NCBI GenBank assembly: GCA_964355015.1
Contig: CAYHCE010000025.1
Coordinates: 1-41,023 of the forward strand
Direction: 5' to 3'
DNA from: CAYHCE01 sp964355015
GTDB taxonomy: Bacteria > Cyanobacteriota > Cyanobacteriia > PCC-6307 > Cyanobiaceae
DNA: 41,023 bases
The notes below the pieces were generated by a model. The model was not told where the DNA came from. It saw only the letters and a program-made list of their open reading frames with translations, and ran no database searches. The translations under genes and the position numbers were made by a program. Below are positions 1 through 8,467 of this stretch, piece after piece (within the stretch, counting starts at the first letter, position 1; each line of letters opens with the position of its first letter).

Positions 1-375
1 CGCCAGCCCGTGATCCACAACATCACGCCGAACCAGGGCAATCGTCGCTGGCTGAAGCGGGCGCGGCTGACGTTGCCTGAGGTGGATTGCAGTGGCCCGC
101 CGCTAGAGGCATTCGGTGACGCGCAATGGTTTCTTGAGGAGGGAGTTCCGGCCAGCATTGATGCTGGTGAGTTCTTCCTCAACGAGGTCTGCCCCTGTAC
201 TTACCTGACGTCCGGTGTTCTGCCGCTCGGCATCACTTTCTCGAATGGCGTCTACAGCGGAACTCCGGAGCCAGGAACCAGCCTCGGGTCTCCGTACAAC
301 ATCACGATCACGGCTTCAGACCAGTGCTACTCTGGCGTTGAGAGTGTCGTGGCCTTCTATGTGCAGGTGCCCTGA
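1..375 (+). CDS. Partial virion protein, 5' end outside the window
   Basis: The reading frame is open from base 1 to the TGA at 373-375. The first usable start in the window is a GTG at 10, but no ribosome site stands in front of it, so the gene probably begins upstream. The visible ~124 residues are basic at the start (NRRWLKRARL) and then form a beta-rich domain with four cysteines and a segment GITFSNGVYSGTP, which resembles bacterial and phage Ig-like domains. The next gene starts on the last base of this stop (TGATG). Its place between capsid and tail fibre genes suggests a decoration or tail protein; no precise function is recognised. Confidence 0.6.
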   Translation, partial: RQPVIHNITPNQGNRRWLKRARLTLPEVDCSGPPLEAFGDAQWFLEEGVPASIDAGEFFLNEVCPCTYLTSGVLPLGITFSNGVYSGTPEPGTSLGSPYNITITASDQCYSGVESVVAFYVQVP

Positions 376-950
376 TGCGAGTCCTCCTCCGTCATCGTCA
401 GCCAGTGGTTCACGGGATCAGCAGGCCCATCGGCGGACGCTACTGGATCAAGAACGCGCACTATGCCTGGCTGGCCGGGCTTGGTGAGAAGGGCGCTATG
501 TACGACTACGCCCAGGGCACGGCTGCCATCACCCCGACAATCGGGCAGGTGTACTGGAACACGGCTGGCTTGTGGATCAAGATCCACGAGATCGACAAGA
601 AGGACAAGAACTGGGGCCAGGTGTTCTCGATCATGCAGGCTGGCGACATTTTCATCGTCGGCACTGTGGAGGGTATTCTGGCCTCGCCCCCGGGCGTCAA
701 CACCGGGGTCTGGCAGCTCCCGATGGTGTCCTGGACCGGGCTTGCCAATGGCGAGTACCGGGTCAGGGCGCGCTTCGCAGAGGCAGCGCCATCGCCAGGG
801 ACTCAGATCGGACTCAACACTGACGGAGACAGCCTGCCAGACACGCTGCTGGCCAACCTGCCTGGAGGTGGGTCAGTGACGATTGACGACGACTCGATCA
901 ACATCGACACCAACGGCGATGGCGTCGCCGATGTAGTGGTGCCTCGGTAA
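375..950 (+). CDS. Putative tail or decoration protein with DxDxDG-type loops
   Basis: A 191-residue protein whose ATG overlaps the preceding stop by one base. The N-terminal half is basic and aromatic (GRYWIKNAHYAWLAGL). The C-terminal fifth carries two Asp-rich loops, LNTDGDSLPDTL and DTNGDGVADVVV, which look like the calcium-binding DxDxDG loops of dockerin and thrombospondin type-3 repeats. That supports an extracellular, metal-stabilised structural protein. It lies immediately before the collar fibre gene. The family is not recognised, and a role in the virion is inferred from position only. Confidence 0.6.
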   Translation: MRVLLRHRQPVVHGISRPIGGRYWIKNAHYAWLAGLGEKGAMYDYAQGTAAITPTIGQVYWNTAGLWIKIHEIDKKDKNWGQVFSIMQAGDIFIVGTVEGILASPPGVNTGVWQLPMVSWTGLANGEYRVRARFAEAAPSPGTQIGLNTDGDSLPDTLLANLPGGGSVTIDDDSINIDTNGDGVADVVVPR

Positions 951-970
951 CCAGTAGAGCGGAGAAGATC

Positions 971-1723
971 ATGCCTCTTGAAGACCTCACAGGCGACAAA
1001 TACATCACGAATCTGAACGAGGCGTGGCCGCTCGGGACTGACTATCCGGACGCCGGTGACAACCACATCCGCGGCATCAAGAACGTCCTGAAGAAGCAGT
1101 TCCCGAACCTTGGCTCTGCAGCCGTGACGGCGACCGCTGCCCAGCTCAACGGCGGCGGCATCCCGACCGGTGCCCGCATGATCTTCTACATGAGCAACGC
1201 GCCTACCGGCTGGGTGCGCGTCGCTGGGATCGGTGACACGAAGGCGTTGCGCGTGGTCGACTCCGCTGCCGTCGGTGGCGGCAATGGCGGCACTGACGAC
1301 CCGGTGCTGAACAACAAGGTGATCACGCACACCCACCCATCGACTGCGACGGCAGGGAATCAGAGCGCGGATCACACTCACACTGGCGGAACGATCGGCC
1401 AGGCTGGCGGGCATGGCCACAATATTCGTGGCGCTGGTTCTGGGGCAAATCAGGCGGCCTGCTGGGGTTCCAACGTCGCCACGGCACAGGGCTTCGGTGC
1501 GAATGACAGCAGCGGGTTTACCTACAGCTACCACGCAACCTTTCCTGGAGCGGGTGTCGCTGCAATCCAGGCTGTTGCCGACCATACCCACACTCTCACG
1601 GGCATCGGAAACCAGAGCGCCAACCACACGCATACCGTGACGGTGACAACCCCGGCCCCGGCTGGGGCGTCCGCCAGTTGGGCGCCGCGCTACCTCGACG
1701 TGATCGTCTGCGAGAAGTCATGA
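971..1723 (+). CDS. Tail collar / fibre protein with HxH metal-binding repeats
   Basis: A 250-residue protein with ribosome site GCGGAGAAG just before the ATG. The start (NEAWPLGTDYPDAGDNHIRG) is the short N-terminal module common in phage tail fibres. Residues about 63-80 (IPTGARMIFYMSNAPTGW) match phage tail-collar domains. Repeated HTHP, HTHT and HGH motifs between about 115 and 235 resemble the HxH iron-coordinating motifs of trimeric fibre tips such as T4 gp12 and lambda-type side fibres. It probably forms a trimeric receptor-binding or collar fibre. It ends in an ATGA overlap with the next gene. Confidence 0.85.
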   Translation: MPLEDLTGDKYITNLNEAWPLGTDYPDAGDNHIRGIKNVLKKQFPNLGSAAVTATAAQLNGGGIPTGARMIFYMSNAPTGWVRVAGIGDTKALRVVDSAAVGGGNGGTDDPVLNNKVITHTHPSTATAGNQSADHTHTGGTIGQAGGHGHNIRGAGSGANQAACWGSNVATAQGFGANDSSGFTYSYHATFPGAGVAAIQAVADHTHTLTGIGNQSANHTHTVTVTTPAPAGASASWAPRYLDVIVCEKS

Positions 1724-1983
1724 ACAGAACCTGCCCGCTCGGTCATGAGTGTCATCGCTGCCACTGGCAGGTGAAGCTCCGCGGCCAGAACCCCCAGACG
1801 GGCCAGGAGATCGACACAGAGCAGTGCGCGATCGCCTGGCTCCCAATGCTGCTCATCGAGAATGCGGGCCTTCAGAGAGGCACCGCGGCTGCGGTGGAGT
1901 CCTTCCGCAATGAGATGGTCAACGGCAACGAGGTGCTCGGGATGCTGATGCACTCTGCCGCCAACAAGAGGCTGACGCAATGA
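1720..1983 (+). CDS. Small Cys/His-rich conserved phage protein
   Basis: An 87-residue protein beginning at the ATG of an ATGA overlap with the collar gene; a longer in-frame form from 1678 would overlap that gene more and has no ribosome site. The N terminus has a compact metal-site-like cluster, CPLGHECHRCHW (Cys5, His9, Cys11, Cys14), followed by a single further cysteine and a helical tail with RGTAAAVESFRNEM. Similar small proteins are familiar next to podovirus tail genes but have no known function. A zinc-binding structural or assembly role is inference. Confidence 0.75.
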   Translation: MNRTCPLGHECHRCHWQVKLRGQNPQTGQEIDTEQCAIAWLPMLLIENAGLQRGTAAAVESFRNEMVNGNEVLGMLMHSAANKRLTQ

Positions 1984-2576
1984 TCCGCAGCGAGCTTGTC
2001 ACGGCTGTCCGGGACTACCTGAACAGGCCGAACCTGTCGGCCACTACCGTCGGCATCTGGATCACCATGGCCGAGGGTATTCTCAACAGGGCATTGCGCG
2101 AGCACTCGCGGAACCAGGTGACGGCGACCTTCACCCCGGCCATCGACTCGACGACGATCCCCCTCCCGGAGGACATGCTGCAGCTGCTCGAGCTCCGCTA
2201 CAAAGACCTCGTGCTGACGCAGTACATGCCGACGGAGCGGGAGGTGGCGATGGAGGATCCGGCTGGCTTCATCATCGTCGGCCAGGCCATCCAGCTCAGT
2301 GCCACGGTGACCGAGCCGGACATGGAGTACACGATGGACTATGTGGCCGCGCTGAAGCCGCTGGTCTATGACGAGGACAACAACTGGGTCTCGCGCGTGT
2401 TCCCTGACGTGTACCTGTACGCGACGCTCGCTGAGGCCGCGGTCTGGTTGAAGGACGACGCGCGCATCGCGGCCATGACGACGCTGCGTGACGGCAGGCT
2501 CGATGCCGTGGCTGCCGAGGGCTGGGGTCGCACCATATCGGCCGTGCCAGTGGTTCGGCCTGCTTACACTGACTGA
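1980..2576 (+). CDS. Head-to-tail adaptor (SU10 / P22 gp4-like)
   Basis: A 198-residue mostly helical protein, coupled to the previous gene by ATGA. The pattern starts with a helix (MIRSELVTAVRDYLNR), then a membrane-like amphipathic helix NRALREHSRNQ, a strand segment with PLPEDMLQLLEL, and C-terminal helices ending in WGRTIS. This layout is characteristic of phage neck adaptors that bind under the portal, as in SU10 and P22 gp4. It is expected to close the DNA channel after packaging and to give a platform for the nozzle protein. Confidence 0.7.
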   Translation: MIRSELVTAVRDYLNRPNLSATTVGIWITMAEGILNRALREHSRNQVTATFTPAIDSTTIPLPEDMLQLLELRYKDLVLTQYMPTEREVAMEDPAGFIIVGQAIQLSATVTEPDMEYTMDYVAALKPLVYDEDNNWVSRVFPDVYLYATLAEAAVWLKDDARIAAMTTLRDGRLDAVAAEGWGRTISAVPVVRPAYTD

Positions 2577-2587
2577 CTGGAGGGAAG

Positions 2588-3010
2588 ATGGCCACGTTCA
2601 CCAAGTTCCATGCTTTCGTAGAGGCCGTTGCCGAGGGCGTCCATGGCAATCTCGCCACCGCCGACCTGCGGGTCTATCTGACCAACACCGCCCCGAACCC
2701 GGCCACCCATGCGGTGAAGGCCGACCTCACTGAGATCTCTGCCGGTAACGGCTACACCGCTGGTGGCAACCAGGCCAGTCAGACGTCGTCAGCGCAGGTC
2801 AGCGGGGTCTATACGCTGGTCTTGGCCGACCCTGCAACCTGGACGGCCACAGGGGCTATCGGCCCGTTCCAGCACGCTGTCCTGTACAACAACACGGCGG
2901 CCAACAAGAACCTGATCGGCGCGTGGAGCGAGGCGAGCGTAGTTAACCTCGCGGTGAACGACACCTACAAGGTGAACCTGGCCGACGCTGGCATCATCAC
3001 GCTGCAGTGA
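2588..3010 (+). CDS. Conserved phage structural protein, beta-rich
   Basis: A 140-residue protein with a strong ribosome site (GGAGGGAAG, 1 base from the ATG core spacing). It has the features of a small beta-sandwich structural protein: ADLRVYLTNTAPNP, then YTAGGNQASQTS, ATGAIGPFQHAVLYN and a final KVNLADAGIITLQ. Proteins with this pattern occur widely among phage tail genes. It lies between adaptor and fibre genes. A role in the tail or fibre base is inferred; no enzyme motif is present. Confidence 0.7.
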   Translation: MATFTKFHAFVEAVAEGVHGNLATADLRVYLTNTAPNPATHAVKADLTEISAGNGYTAGGNQASQTSSAQVSGVYTLVLADPATWTATGAIGPFQHAVLYNNTAANKNLIGAWSEASVVNLAVNDTYKVNLADAGIITLQ

Positions 3011-3020
3011 GGAGGGGATC

Positions 3021-4733
3021 ATGCCCCTTGGGATCGAGATCAGGCTGTACGACGGCACGACCCCTCAGGCGTCCAAGACGGGCCTGACGTGCCTATGGTG
3101 GGATGCCTCTGAGGTCTATGACTTCGCGGCCCCACAGGGGCGCACAGAGGTTGCAGCGACAGACGCTGACGGAGACCTGGTCCTCGATCTGTCCGGGGTG
3201 TCCGGGCACTCCGTCGGTGGTGTTGGCTATCTGCTCGTTCGCAAGGAGGACGGGACTGATCATCGCGACAGCCTCGTCTTCCAGGGCCGCGTCCAGACCT
3301 CCACTGTCACCGGGGGAACGAAGCTCGAATATCAGTCAGGCTGGGTACGCCCCGTAGACTGGCTTGACCTAGGAACGCTCCCCGCCTCTGGCGAGAACAA
3401 ATTCATCGGCCTGTATGCAGTTTGGAAAGGAGGCCCAAACTGGTGTGCCTTCAAGTTCACCTGCTCTGACGCTTCGCAGTACACAGTGTCTTGGGGCGAT
3501 GGCACAGCAAACGAGAACATCAACTCCGGGACGACTGTCCAGCATTCGTTCAATTACGACAACTGCGCGGCAAGCAGTGAGACCGGTATCGCCGCAGCCA
3601 GGGCCTGCACATTCCAGGACACAGGAGACACCGTAACGCTAGCCGGGTACGGCTTTCAAAATGGCACAGAAATCAGCTTCAGCAACGTCACGACGACGAC
3701 CGGCATTAGCGCATATACCAGGTACTGGGTGCGCGACGTTTCTGGAGATACGTTCAAAGTTGCTGCCACGAAAGGCGGAACCGCGCTTGCTCTGACAAAC
3801 AATGGCACTGGCGCGGTTTATCTTCCAGGCCACAGGCAGGCGTTGATTACGGTTGTTCCGACGACAAGCGGCAAGGAGTTCACTGCGCTTGACATGCACT
3901 TACGCCATACGTCTGCGAGTTTAGGTACTTACGCCACTGGTTGGCTTGACGTATATCTAAATGCCCCAAGCATGACGACGTTGGATGTGTGCGGAACTGG
4001 CACAGTGGTGGTGGCTCACAGGGCGATGGAAAGATTCCAGGCTTTAGAGCTTGGAGCGATAACAAACTGGGGATATATGTTCAATGGATGCAGCTCTCTG
4101 CAATCCGTGTCGCTTCCAGACACCAGCGCAGGCACAGACTTTACGGGCATATTTTTTAACTGTTTCTCTCTCTTGTCAGCTCCATTGTTTGATACCAGTA
4201 ATGGGACCAGTTTTAGTGGTGCTTTTAGTGGCTGCTATTCTCTGAAATCAATCCCATTATTCGATTTAGGAAACTGCCTAGATGCAAGTTATTTACTAAG
4301 CTACTGCTACGCTCTGAAATCGTTTCCAGCGTTTAACTTAGGATCAGCTGCCACATTATCCTACGCTTTTGCCAATATGACATCTCTGAGATCAGTGCCA
4401 TTTATGGACACTGGTGCATGTACGAATTTTTCATATATGTGTACTACCGACACTTCACTACGAAATGTGCCGCCGTTGAATGTTAGCGCGGGAACAAATT
4501 TTGGTAGTATATTCACCAACAATTACTCTTTAGAGCGGGCCGCGCTGAGCGGCACTCTTGTTAACATAAACTATAACTCTGGCCCTCCGCAGCTATCTGG
4601 CAGTGCTCTTGACGAGATCTATACAAATCTTGGCACCGTAACCGCGAAGACCATAAACGTCACAGGAAACTATGGTGTTGCAAGCGACAATCCATCAATA
4701 GCAACGGCTAAGGGCTGGACGGTGACGGGATGA
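3021..4733 (+). CDS. Large tail fibre with BspA-type leucine-rich repeats
   Basis: A 570-residue protein with ribosome site GAGGAGGGG. Residues 1-120 resemble a fibre attachment region. A PKD-like strand with SWGDGT lies near 160. The segment from about 355 to 505 holds at least six repeats of exactly 24 residues, each with a C-S/A-L core such as GCSSLQSVSLPDTS and GCYSLKSIPLFDLG, typical of BspA/DUF285 surface leucine-rich repeats. It is probably a receptor-binding fibre. The repeat region is much poorer in G+C than its neighbours (69 of 180 bases in 4141-4320), which suggests recent acquisition. Confidence 0.8.
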   Translation: MPLGIEIRLYDGTTPQASKTGLTCLWWDASEVYDFAAPQGRTEVAATDADGDLVLDLSGVSGHSVGGVGYLLVRKEDGTDHRDSLVFQGRVQTSTVTGGTKLEYQSGWVRPVDWLDLGTLPASGENKFIGLYAVWKGGPNWCAFKFTCSDASQYTVSWGDGTANENINSGTTVQHSFNYDNCAASSETGIAAARACTFQDTGDTVTLAGYGFQNGTEISFSNVTTTTGISAYTRYWVRDVSGDTFKVAATKGGTALALTNNGTGAVYLPGHRQALITVVPTTSGKEFTALDMHLRHTSASLGTYATGWLDVYLNAPSMTTLDVCGTGTVVVAHRAMERFQALELGAITNWGYMFNGCSSLQSVSLPDTSAGTDFTGIFFNCFSLLSAPLFDTSNGTSFSGAFSGCYSLKSIPLFDLGNCLDASYLLSYCYALKSFPAFNLGSAATLSYAFANMTSLRSVPFMDTGACTNFSYMCTTDTSLRNVPPLNVSAGTNFGSIFTNNYSLERAALSGTLVNINYNSGPPQLSGSALDEIYTNLGTVTAKTINVTGNYGVASDNPSIATAKGWTVTG

Positions 4734-5350
4734 GCGGACGACTTGTAAAAGTGATCGACGGGATCATGTACATCGCTTACACGCGAGTTGCCGCTCCTGG
4801 CTACACGCTGTACGTCGACGATTTCACCACTGACGGGCAGGTGGCTGAAGGCTGGACGTACTACGCGGAGGACGTCGAGGAGGCAAACTTCGCGCTTCCC
4901 TGGTTGCAACCAACGGGAGCAGGGGATGCCTACGCCCTTGGGGCGATTGTCAGCCACAACGGCATGAGCTGGCGCTCGACGATCATCGACAACGTCTGGG
5001 AGCCAGGGGTATCTGGGTGGGTGGATGCGACGTCGGACATCCCTGCCTGGCTGCAGCCGACCGGTGCGCATGACGCCTATGCCAAGGATGCCGTCGTCAA
5101 TCACAACGGCAAAAGCTGGTCATCGCTCGTTGATGCGAATGTCTGGGAGCCCGGAGTCGCCAACTGGCGCGAGGCAGTAATGATGCCCCCGACCGGCGAG
5201 GAGGCGCCTCCTCCGGCGTGGATACAGCCGACGGGCGCTACCGACGCCTATCAGATCGGCGATCGGGTTACGCACAATAGCCAGACCTGGACGAGCACAG
5301 TAGCCGACAACGTCTGGGAGCCTGGGGTATACGGCTGGGTCGCTGACTGA
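4730..5350 (+). CDS. Tail protein with three carbohydrate-binding repeats
   Basis: A 206-residue protein, ATGA-coupled to the fibre gene. After a ~50-residue N-terminal region it carries three copies of a ~40-residue module at about 58-97, 107-146 and 164-203. Each runs from W-(L/I)-Q-P-T-G-A through H-N and a central W to NVWEPGV..W. The spacing of tryptophans resembles chitin/carbohydrate-binding modules of the CBM5/12 type. It likely attaches the particle to a surface glycan. The third copy is separated from the second by a Pro-rich linker. Confidence 0.8.
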   Translation: MSGRLVKVIDGIMYIAYTRVAAPGYTLYVDDFTTDGQVAEGWTYYAEDVEEANFALPWLQPTGAGDAYALGAIVSHNGMSWRSTIIDNVWEPGVSGWVDATSDIPAWLQPTGAHDAYAKDAVVNHNGKSWSSLVDANVWEPGVANWREAVMMPPTGEEAPPPAWIQPTGATDAYQIGDRVTHNSQTWTSTVADNVWEPGVYGWVAD

Positions 5351-6369
5351 TGGCCTACGAGCCGCAACTCCGCCCTGACTTTGACAGCAGCGACAGAGCG
5401 CAGCTAGTCAAGGATTTTGGGACCGGCGCTGTCGGCCCGATCAACTACGTTCTGGCCGCCGCTGCCGGTGCTTTCTCGCTGGCTGGTGGAGCGGCTGCTT
5501 TCGAGCATGGTCGCTCGCTCTCTGCTGCGGCTGGCTCGTTCTCGCTGGCTGGTGGGGCGGCTACCTTCGTTCGCGGCCGGGTGCTTGCTGCAGCCGCTGG
5601 TTCCTTCTCGCTCACTGGGGGTGCAGCAACCTTCGAGCGCAGCCGTACTCTTGTTGCCAACGCTGGCGCCTTTACGTTTACCGGTGGTGCGGCGACTTTC
5701 GAGCGTCGGCGGGATCTCGTCCTGGCCGCTGGCCCGGGCGCCTTCTCCTACGTTGGCGGCTCGGCAACCTTCGAGAAGACCGGCGCGAAGATCCTGTCCG
5801 CGGCGGCCGGATCCTTCACGCTGACAGGTGGCGATGCGACCTTCTCGCACACCTTCGCAACCGGTTCCAACTACGTCCTGCCAGCCGATGCAGGGTCATT
5901 CGCGCTGACTGGGTACGACGCTTCGTTCCAGAGGTCGCGCAACCTGACGCTGGACGCAGGGCCTGGCTCGTTCAACCTGTTCGGCTGGACAGCCACCTTC
6001 GAGAGGGCGACACAGCGTCAGCTGGCTGCTGCGGCCGGTGCCTTCTCGCTGGCTGGCGGAGCTGCGACGTTCGAGCGCAGCACGGGCCGCTTCCTGTTGT
6101 GCGACGCAGGCTCGTTCTCGTTGACCGGCGGGGCCGCCGCCTTCGTCAAGACGCTTACCCTGGCGGCAGAGGCTGGGAACTTCGCGCTGGCCGGTGGGGA
6201 TGCGACGTTCAAGCACGGCATCACGAGCGCAGAGTGGGATCCGGAGGACATCAACGCCGGGACATGGGCGAAGCAGGCCGCTGGTGCCGTAGACTGGGCT
6301 GAGCAGGATCCTGGAGCTCCTGGCTGGGTCAAGCGGGAAGTGCCGATCGTCAACACGGGGCCGGACTGA
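5350..6369 (+). CDS. Fibre-like protein with eleven tandem GGxATF repeats
   Basis: A 339-residue protein starting at a TGATG overlap. Residues about 34-288 are eleven imperfect copies of a 19-28 residue unit with core AGSFSLTGGAATFERSRTL; the most regular copies are 1-4, 9 and 10. The alternating aromatic and glycine pattern suggests a stacked beta-strand fibre or spiral. The C terminus has two W-containing segments (TWAKQAAGAVDWAEQ). It is in line with the two preceding fibre genes, so an extended tail or host-contact protein is likely. The family is not recognised. Confidence 0.75.
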   Translation: MAYEPQLRPDFDSSDRAQLVKDFGTGAVGPINYVLAAAAGAFSLAGGAAAFEHGRSLSAAAGSFSLAGGAATFVRGRVLAAAAGSFSLTGGAATFERSRTLVANAGAFTFTGGAATFERRRDLVLAAGPGAFSYVGGSATFEKTGAKILSAAAGSFTLTGGDATFSHTFATGSNYVLPADAGSFALTGYDASFQRSRNLTLDAGPGSFNLFGWTATFERATQRQLAAAAGAFSLAGGAATFERSTGRFLLCDAGSFSLTGGAAAFVKTLTLAAEAGNFALAGGDATFKHGITSAEWDPEDINAGTWAKQAAGAVDWAEQDPGAPGWVKREVPIVNTGPD

Positions 6370-6605
6370 TGCGCGTGCTGTGGCTGATCCTTTGCGTCTG
6401 GCTCGCTGGGTGCCAGCCTCCGGGGGTATCGGCGAAGGCCAGCGGAGAGGCGAGCAGCGAGGCATCACAGGGACAGTCTGGCGGGACGATCATCATCAAC
6501 TGCCTGCAGGTCGTGGGCCAGTCCTCTAGGCCAGGGCAGAGCGTCTACTGCATTGAGCGCAGTATGCCTGGCACCGACAAGGACTTTCTGAGGGAGCTGA
6601 AATAA
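6369..6605 (+). CDS. Small outer-membrane-type lipoprotein
   Basis: A 78-residue protein, TGATG-coupled to the previous gene. The first 15 residues form a classic lipoprotein signal, MRVLWLILCVWLAGC, with lipobox LAGC and cleavage before Cys15. The mature part begins with a Ser/Ala/Gly-rich linker and has two more cysteines. Lipoproteins in phages serve as outer spanins (Rz1) or superinfection-exclusion proteins. No inner spanin lies next to it, and it is embedded in tail genes, so a role in excluding other phages or in receptor masking is possible but unproven. Confidence 0.65.
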   Translation: MRVLWLILCVWLAGCQPPGVSAKASGEASSEASQGQSGGTIIINCLQVVGQSSRPGQSVYCIERSMPGTDKDFLRELK

Positions 6606-8203
6606 TGCCCAGGCAGCGGATTGACAAGCTCGGCTCGGTTGGGCTCAACACCGACGTCATGCCCTACATGCTGCCTCCGCAAGCCTGGACGCGGATGCTC
6701 AACGTGTCGACCCAGGACGGCGATCTGCGCAGCGTCGTCGGCGAGCGCAAGCTGTTCGACATTTCCATCCGGCCGCGCTACCACACGTCCTACATCACGC
6801 CCCAGGGCGTGCAGTTGGTGGTTGTGTCTGACGGGGTCAGCGTCAAGACCTACACCATGGACGGGGTGGAGGAGGACATCACTCCTGAAACGCCATTCAG
6901 CGGTGGGTACGTCAGCTTCACCAACCTGAACTCCGTCCTGGTAGTGAACTCCGAGCCAGATGGCCCGTTCTACTGGGCAGGCACAGGGACTGTGCTTAAG
7001 ACCCTAGCTGACTTTGGCTGGGATGCCAGCTGGCGCTGTCGGCAGATGGTGGCGTTCCGTTACTACCTCGTCGCGCTTGGCGTGAACGAGGGCACGTCTG
7101 AGTACCCGTACAAGGTGCGCTGGTCGAGTGCTGCTCCGGAGGGGGCGTTGCCGACCGAGTGGGTGGCCACCCCGGCTAACGATGCTGGTGCGGATCTGAT
7201 CGGCGAAACCTCTGGCCACATCATCGGCGGCGTCCTGGTTCGCGACGCCCTGTGGATCGTCAAGGTCGACGCGATCTACGAGATGCGCTGGATCGGTGGC
7301 GACTACATCATGCAGCTGTCGCGGCTCAAGGAGAACATCGGTACTCGCCTACAGGACGGGTTCGCGCCGATGCTTGGCGGGCTCGCGATATTCACGACCA
7401 GTGACCTGCTGTTCTTCGATGGGATGAACTCGAAGTCGCTCGTCGACCAGCGCGTGCGCAACGGGATCTTCAGCCAGATCAGCGAGGAGAAGTGGGATCG
7501 GTCGCTGCTGTTCGTGCATCCCGAGTCGTCCACTTTGCTCGTGGCCGGTGTCGAGGCTGGGTTCAGCAATCTGACGGCCGCCCTGGTGCTCAACCTTGAG
7601 GAGGACACCTGGAGCCATCGCAAGCTGACCTTCGGGTATGGGTTCGACGCTGTCTATGCCTCTCTGACGACCGGACAGCCGACGTGGGACGATCTTGTGC
7701 CCGGGGTGACCATGGGCCTTGGCGTGACCCCTCAGTGGGTCGTAGGGGGCACCTGGGACTCCCAGAACATCAGCCCGTGGAACAAGGGAGTGTTCCTGCC
7801 GTCGATGACCGACGTGCTGGTCTACGAGGGCAATGCAGAGGACACGGCCTGGTCTGCCGCGCTGATGGCTCTCGTCAACACCAACTCGGACGGGTCGGCA
7901 AAGAGTTGCATGGCCGAGCGCATTGCGATCCCCATCGAGGGTGCTGACGGGGTGTCGATGATCACTGAGGTCTGGCCAGAGATCCGCGGCTCCGCCCCGC
8001 TGAATTTCAGCATCGGTGGACAGATGGCGGCCAACGGCGAGGTCTTCTGGGACGGCCCGTACACGGTACAGGCTGGGATCACTGAGTCGTTCACGCCGCG
8101 CGTCAGCGGCAGGTATATCGCGCTGCGGATCGAGTCGAACACCAACGGCTGTTGGTGCCTCGGTTCCTTGACGGTCAACTGGGAGCGCGTGGGGGAGCGT
8201 TGA
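6605..8203 (+). CDS. Tail nozzle-like protein (P22 gp10-like)
   Basis: A 532-residue beta-rich protein that starts in the TAATG overlap. It contains repeated strand and turn blocks (GDLRSVVGERKLF, GGDYIMQLSRLKENIG, FFDGMNSKSLVDQRV) of the kind seen in the beta-propeller tail hub/nozzle proteins of podoviruses, and has the usual length for that family (P22 gp10 is 472). In the particle it would attach below the adaptor and gate the DNA channel. Assignment rests on size, fold pattern and gene order, since identity to P22 is low. Confidence 0.65.
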   Translation: MPRQRIDKLGSVGLNTDVMPYMLPPQAWTRMLNVSTQDGDLRSVVGERKLFDISIRPRYHTSYITPQGVQLVVVSDGVSVKTYTMDGVEEDITPETPFSGGYVSFTNLNSVLVVNSEPDGPFYWAGTGTVLKTLADFGWDASWRCRQMVAFRYYLVALGVNEGTSEYPYKVRWSSAAPEGALPTEWVATPANDAGADLIGETSGHIIGGVLVRDALWIVKVDAIYEMRWIGGDYIMQLSRLKENIGTRLQDGFAPMLGGLAIFTTSDLLFFDGMNSKSLVDQRVRNGIFSQISEEKWDRSLLFVHPESSTLLVAGVEAGFSNLTAALVLNLEEDTWSHRKLTFGYGFDAVYASLTTGQPTWDDLVPGVTMGLGVTPQWVVGGTWDSQNISPWNKGVFLPSMTDVLVYEGNAEDTAWSAALMALVNTNSDGSAKSCMAERIAIPIEGADGVSMITEVWPEIRGSAPLNFSIGGQMAANGEVFWDGPYTVQAGITESFTPRVSGRYIALRIESNTNGCWCLGSLTVNWERVGER

Positions 8204-8467
8204 ATGCCTACCGGTAAGCGCATCCAATACGTCCCGGGAGCAATGCCGTCAGTGCTCGGGCCTAGCCTGTTGGAGTTTCTGCGGCGAGAGTTTCGGTCGA
8301 TAGCGTCTTCGCTTGAGGTGCTGGCCATCAATCTGCAGGTGCTGCACGCCGAGCCTGACAAGCCGTCGGAGGGGATGCTGAGGTACGCCGACGGGGTGGA
8401 CTGGAATCCCGGCGGTGGCGGGAAGGGCGTGTACGTCTTCGACGGCACGACATGGGTGAAGCTGTGA
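8204..8467 (+). CDS. Conserved small virion-associated protein
   Basis: An 87-residue protein directly abutting the nozzle-like gene. It has an amphipathic helix (SLLEFLRREFRSIASSLEVL) and a C-terminal block DGVDWNPGGGGKGVYVFDG ending in WVKL. Proteins with this two-part pattern (YVPG..PSVL near the start, RYADG.DWNPG near the end) recur next to podovirus tail genes. The final part looks like a small beta tip. A role as a tail or plug component is inferred from place only. Confidence 0.7.
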   Translation: MPTGKRIQYVPGAMPSVLGPSLLEFLRREFRSIASSLEVLAINLQVLHAEPDKPSEGMLRYADGVDWNPGGGGKGVYVFDGTTWVKL

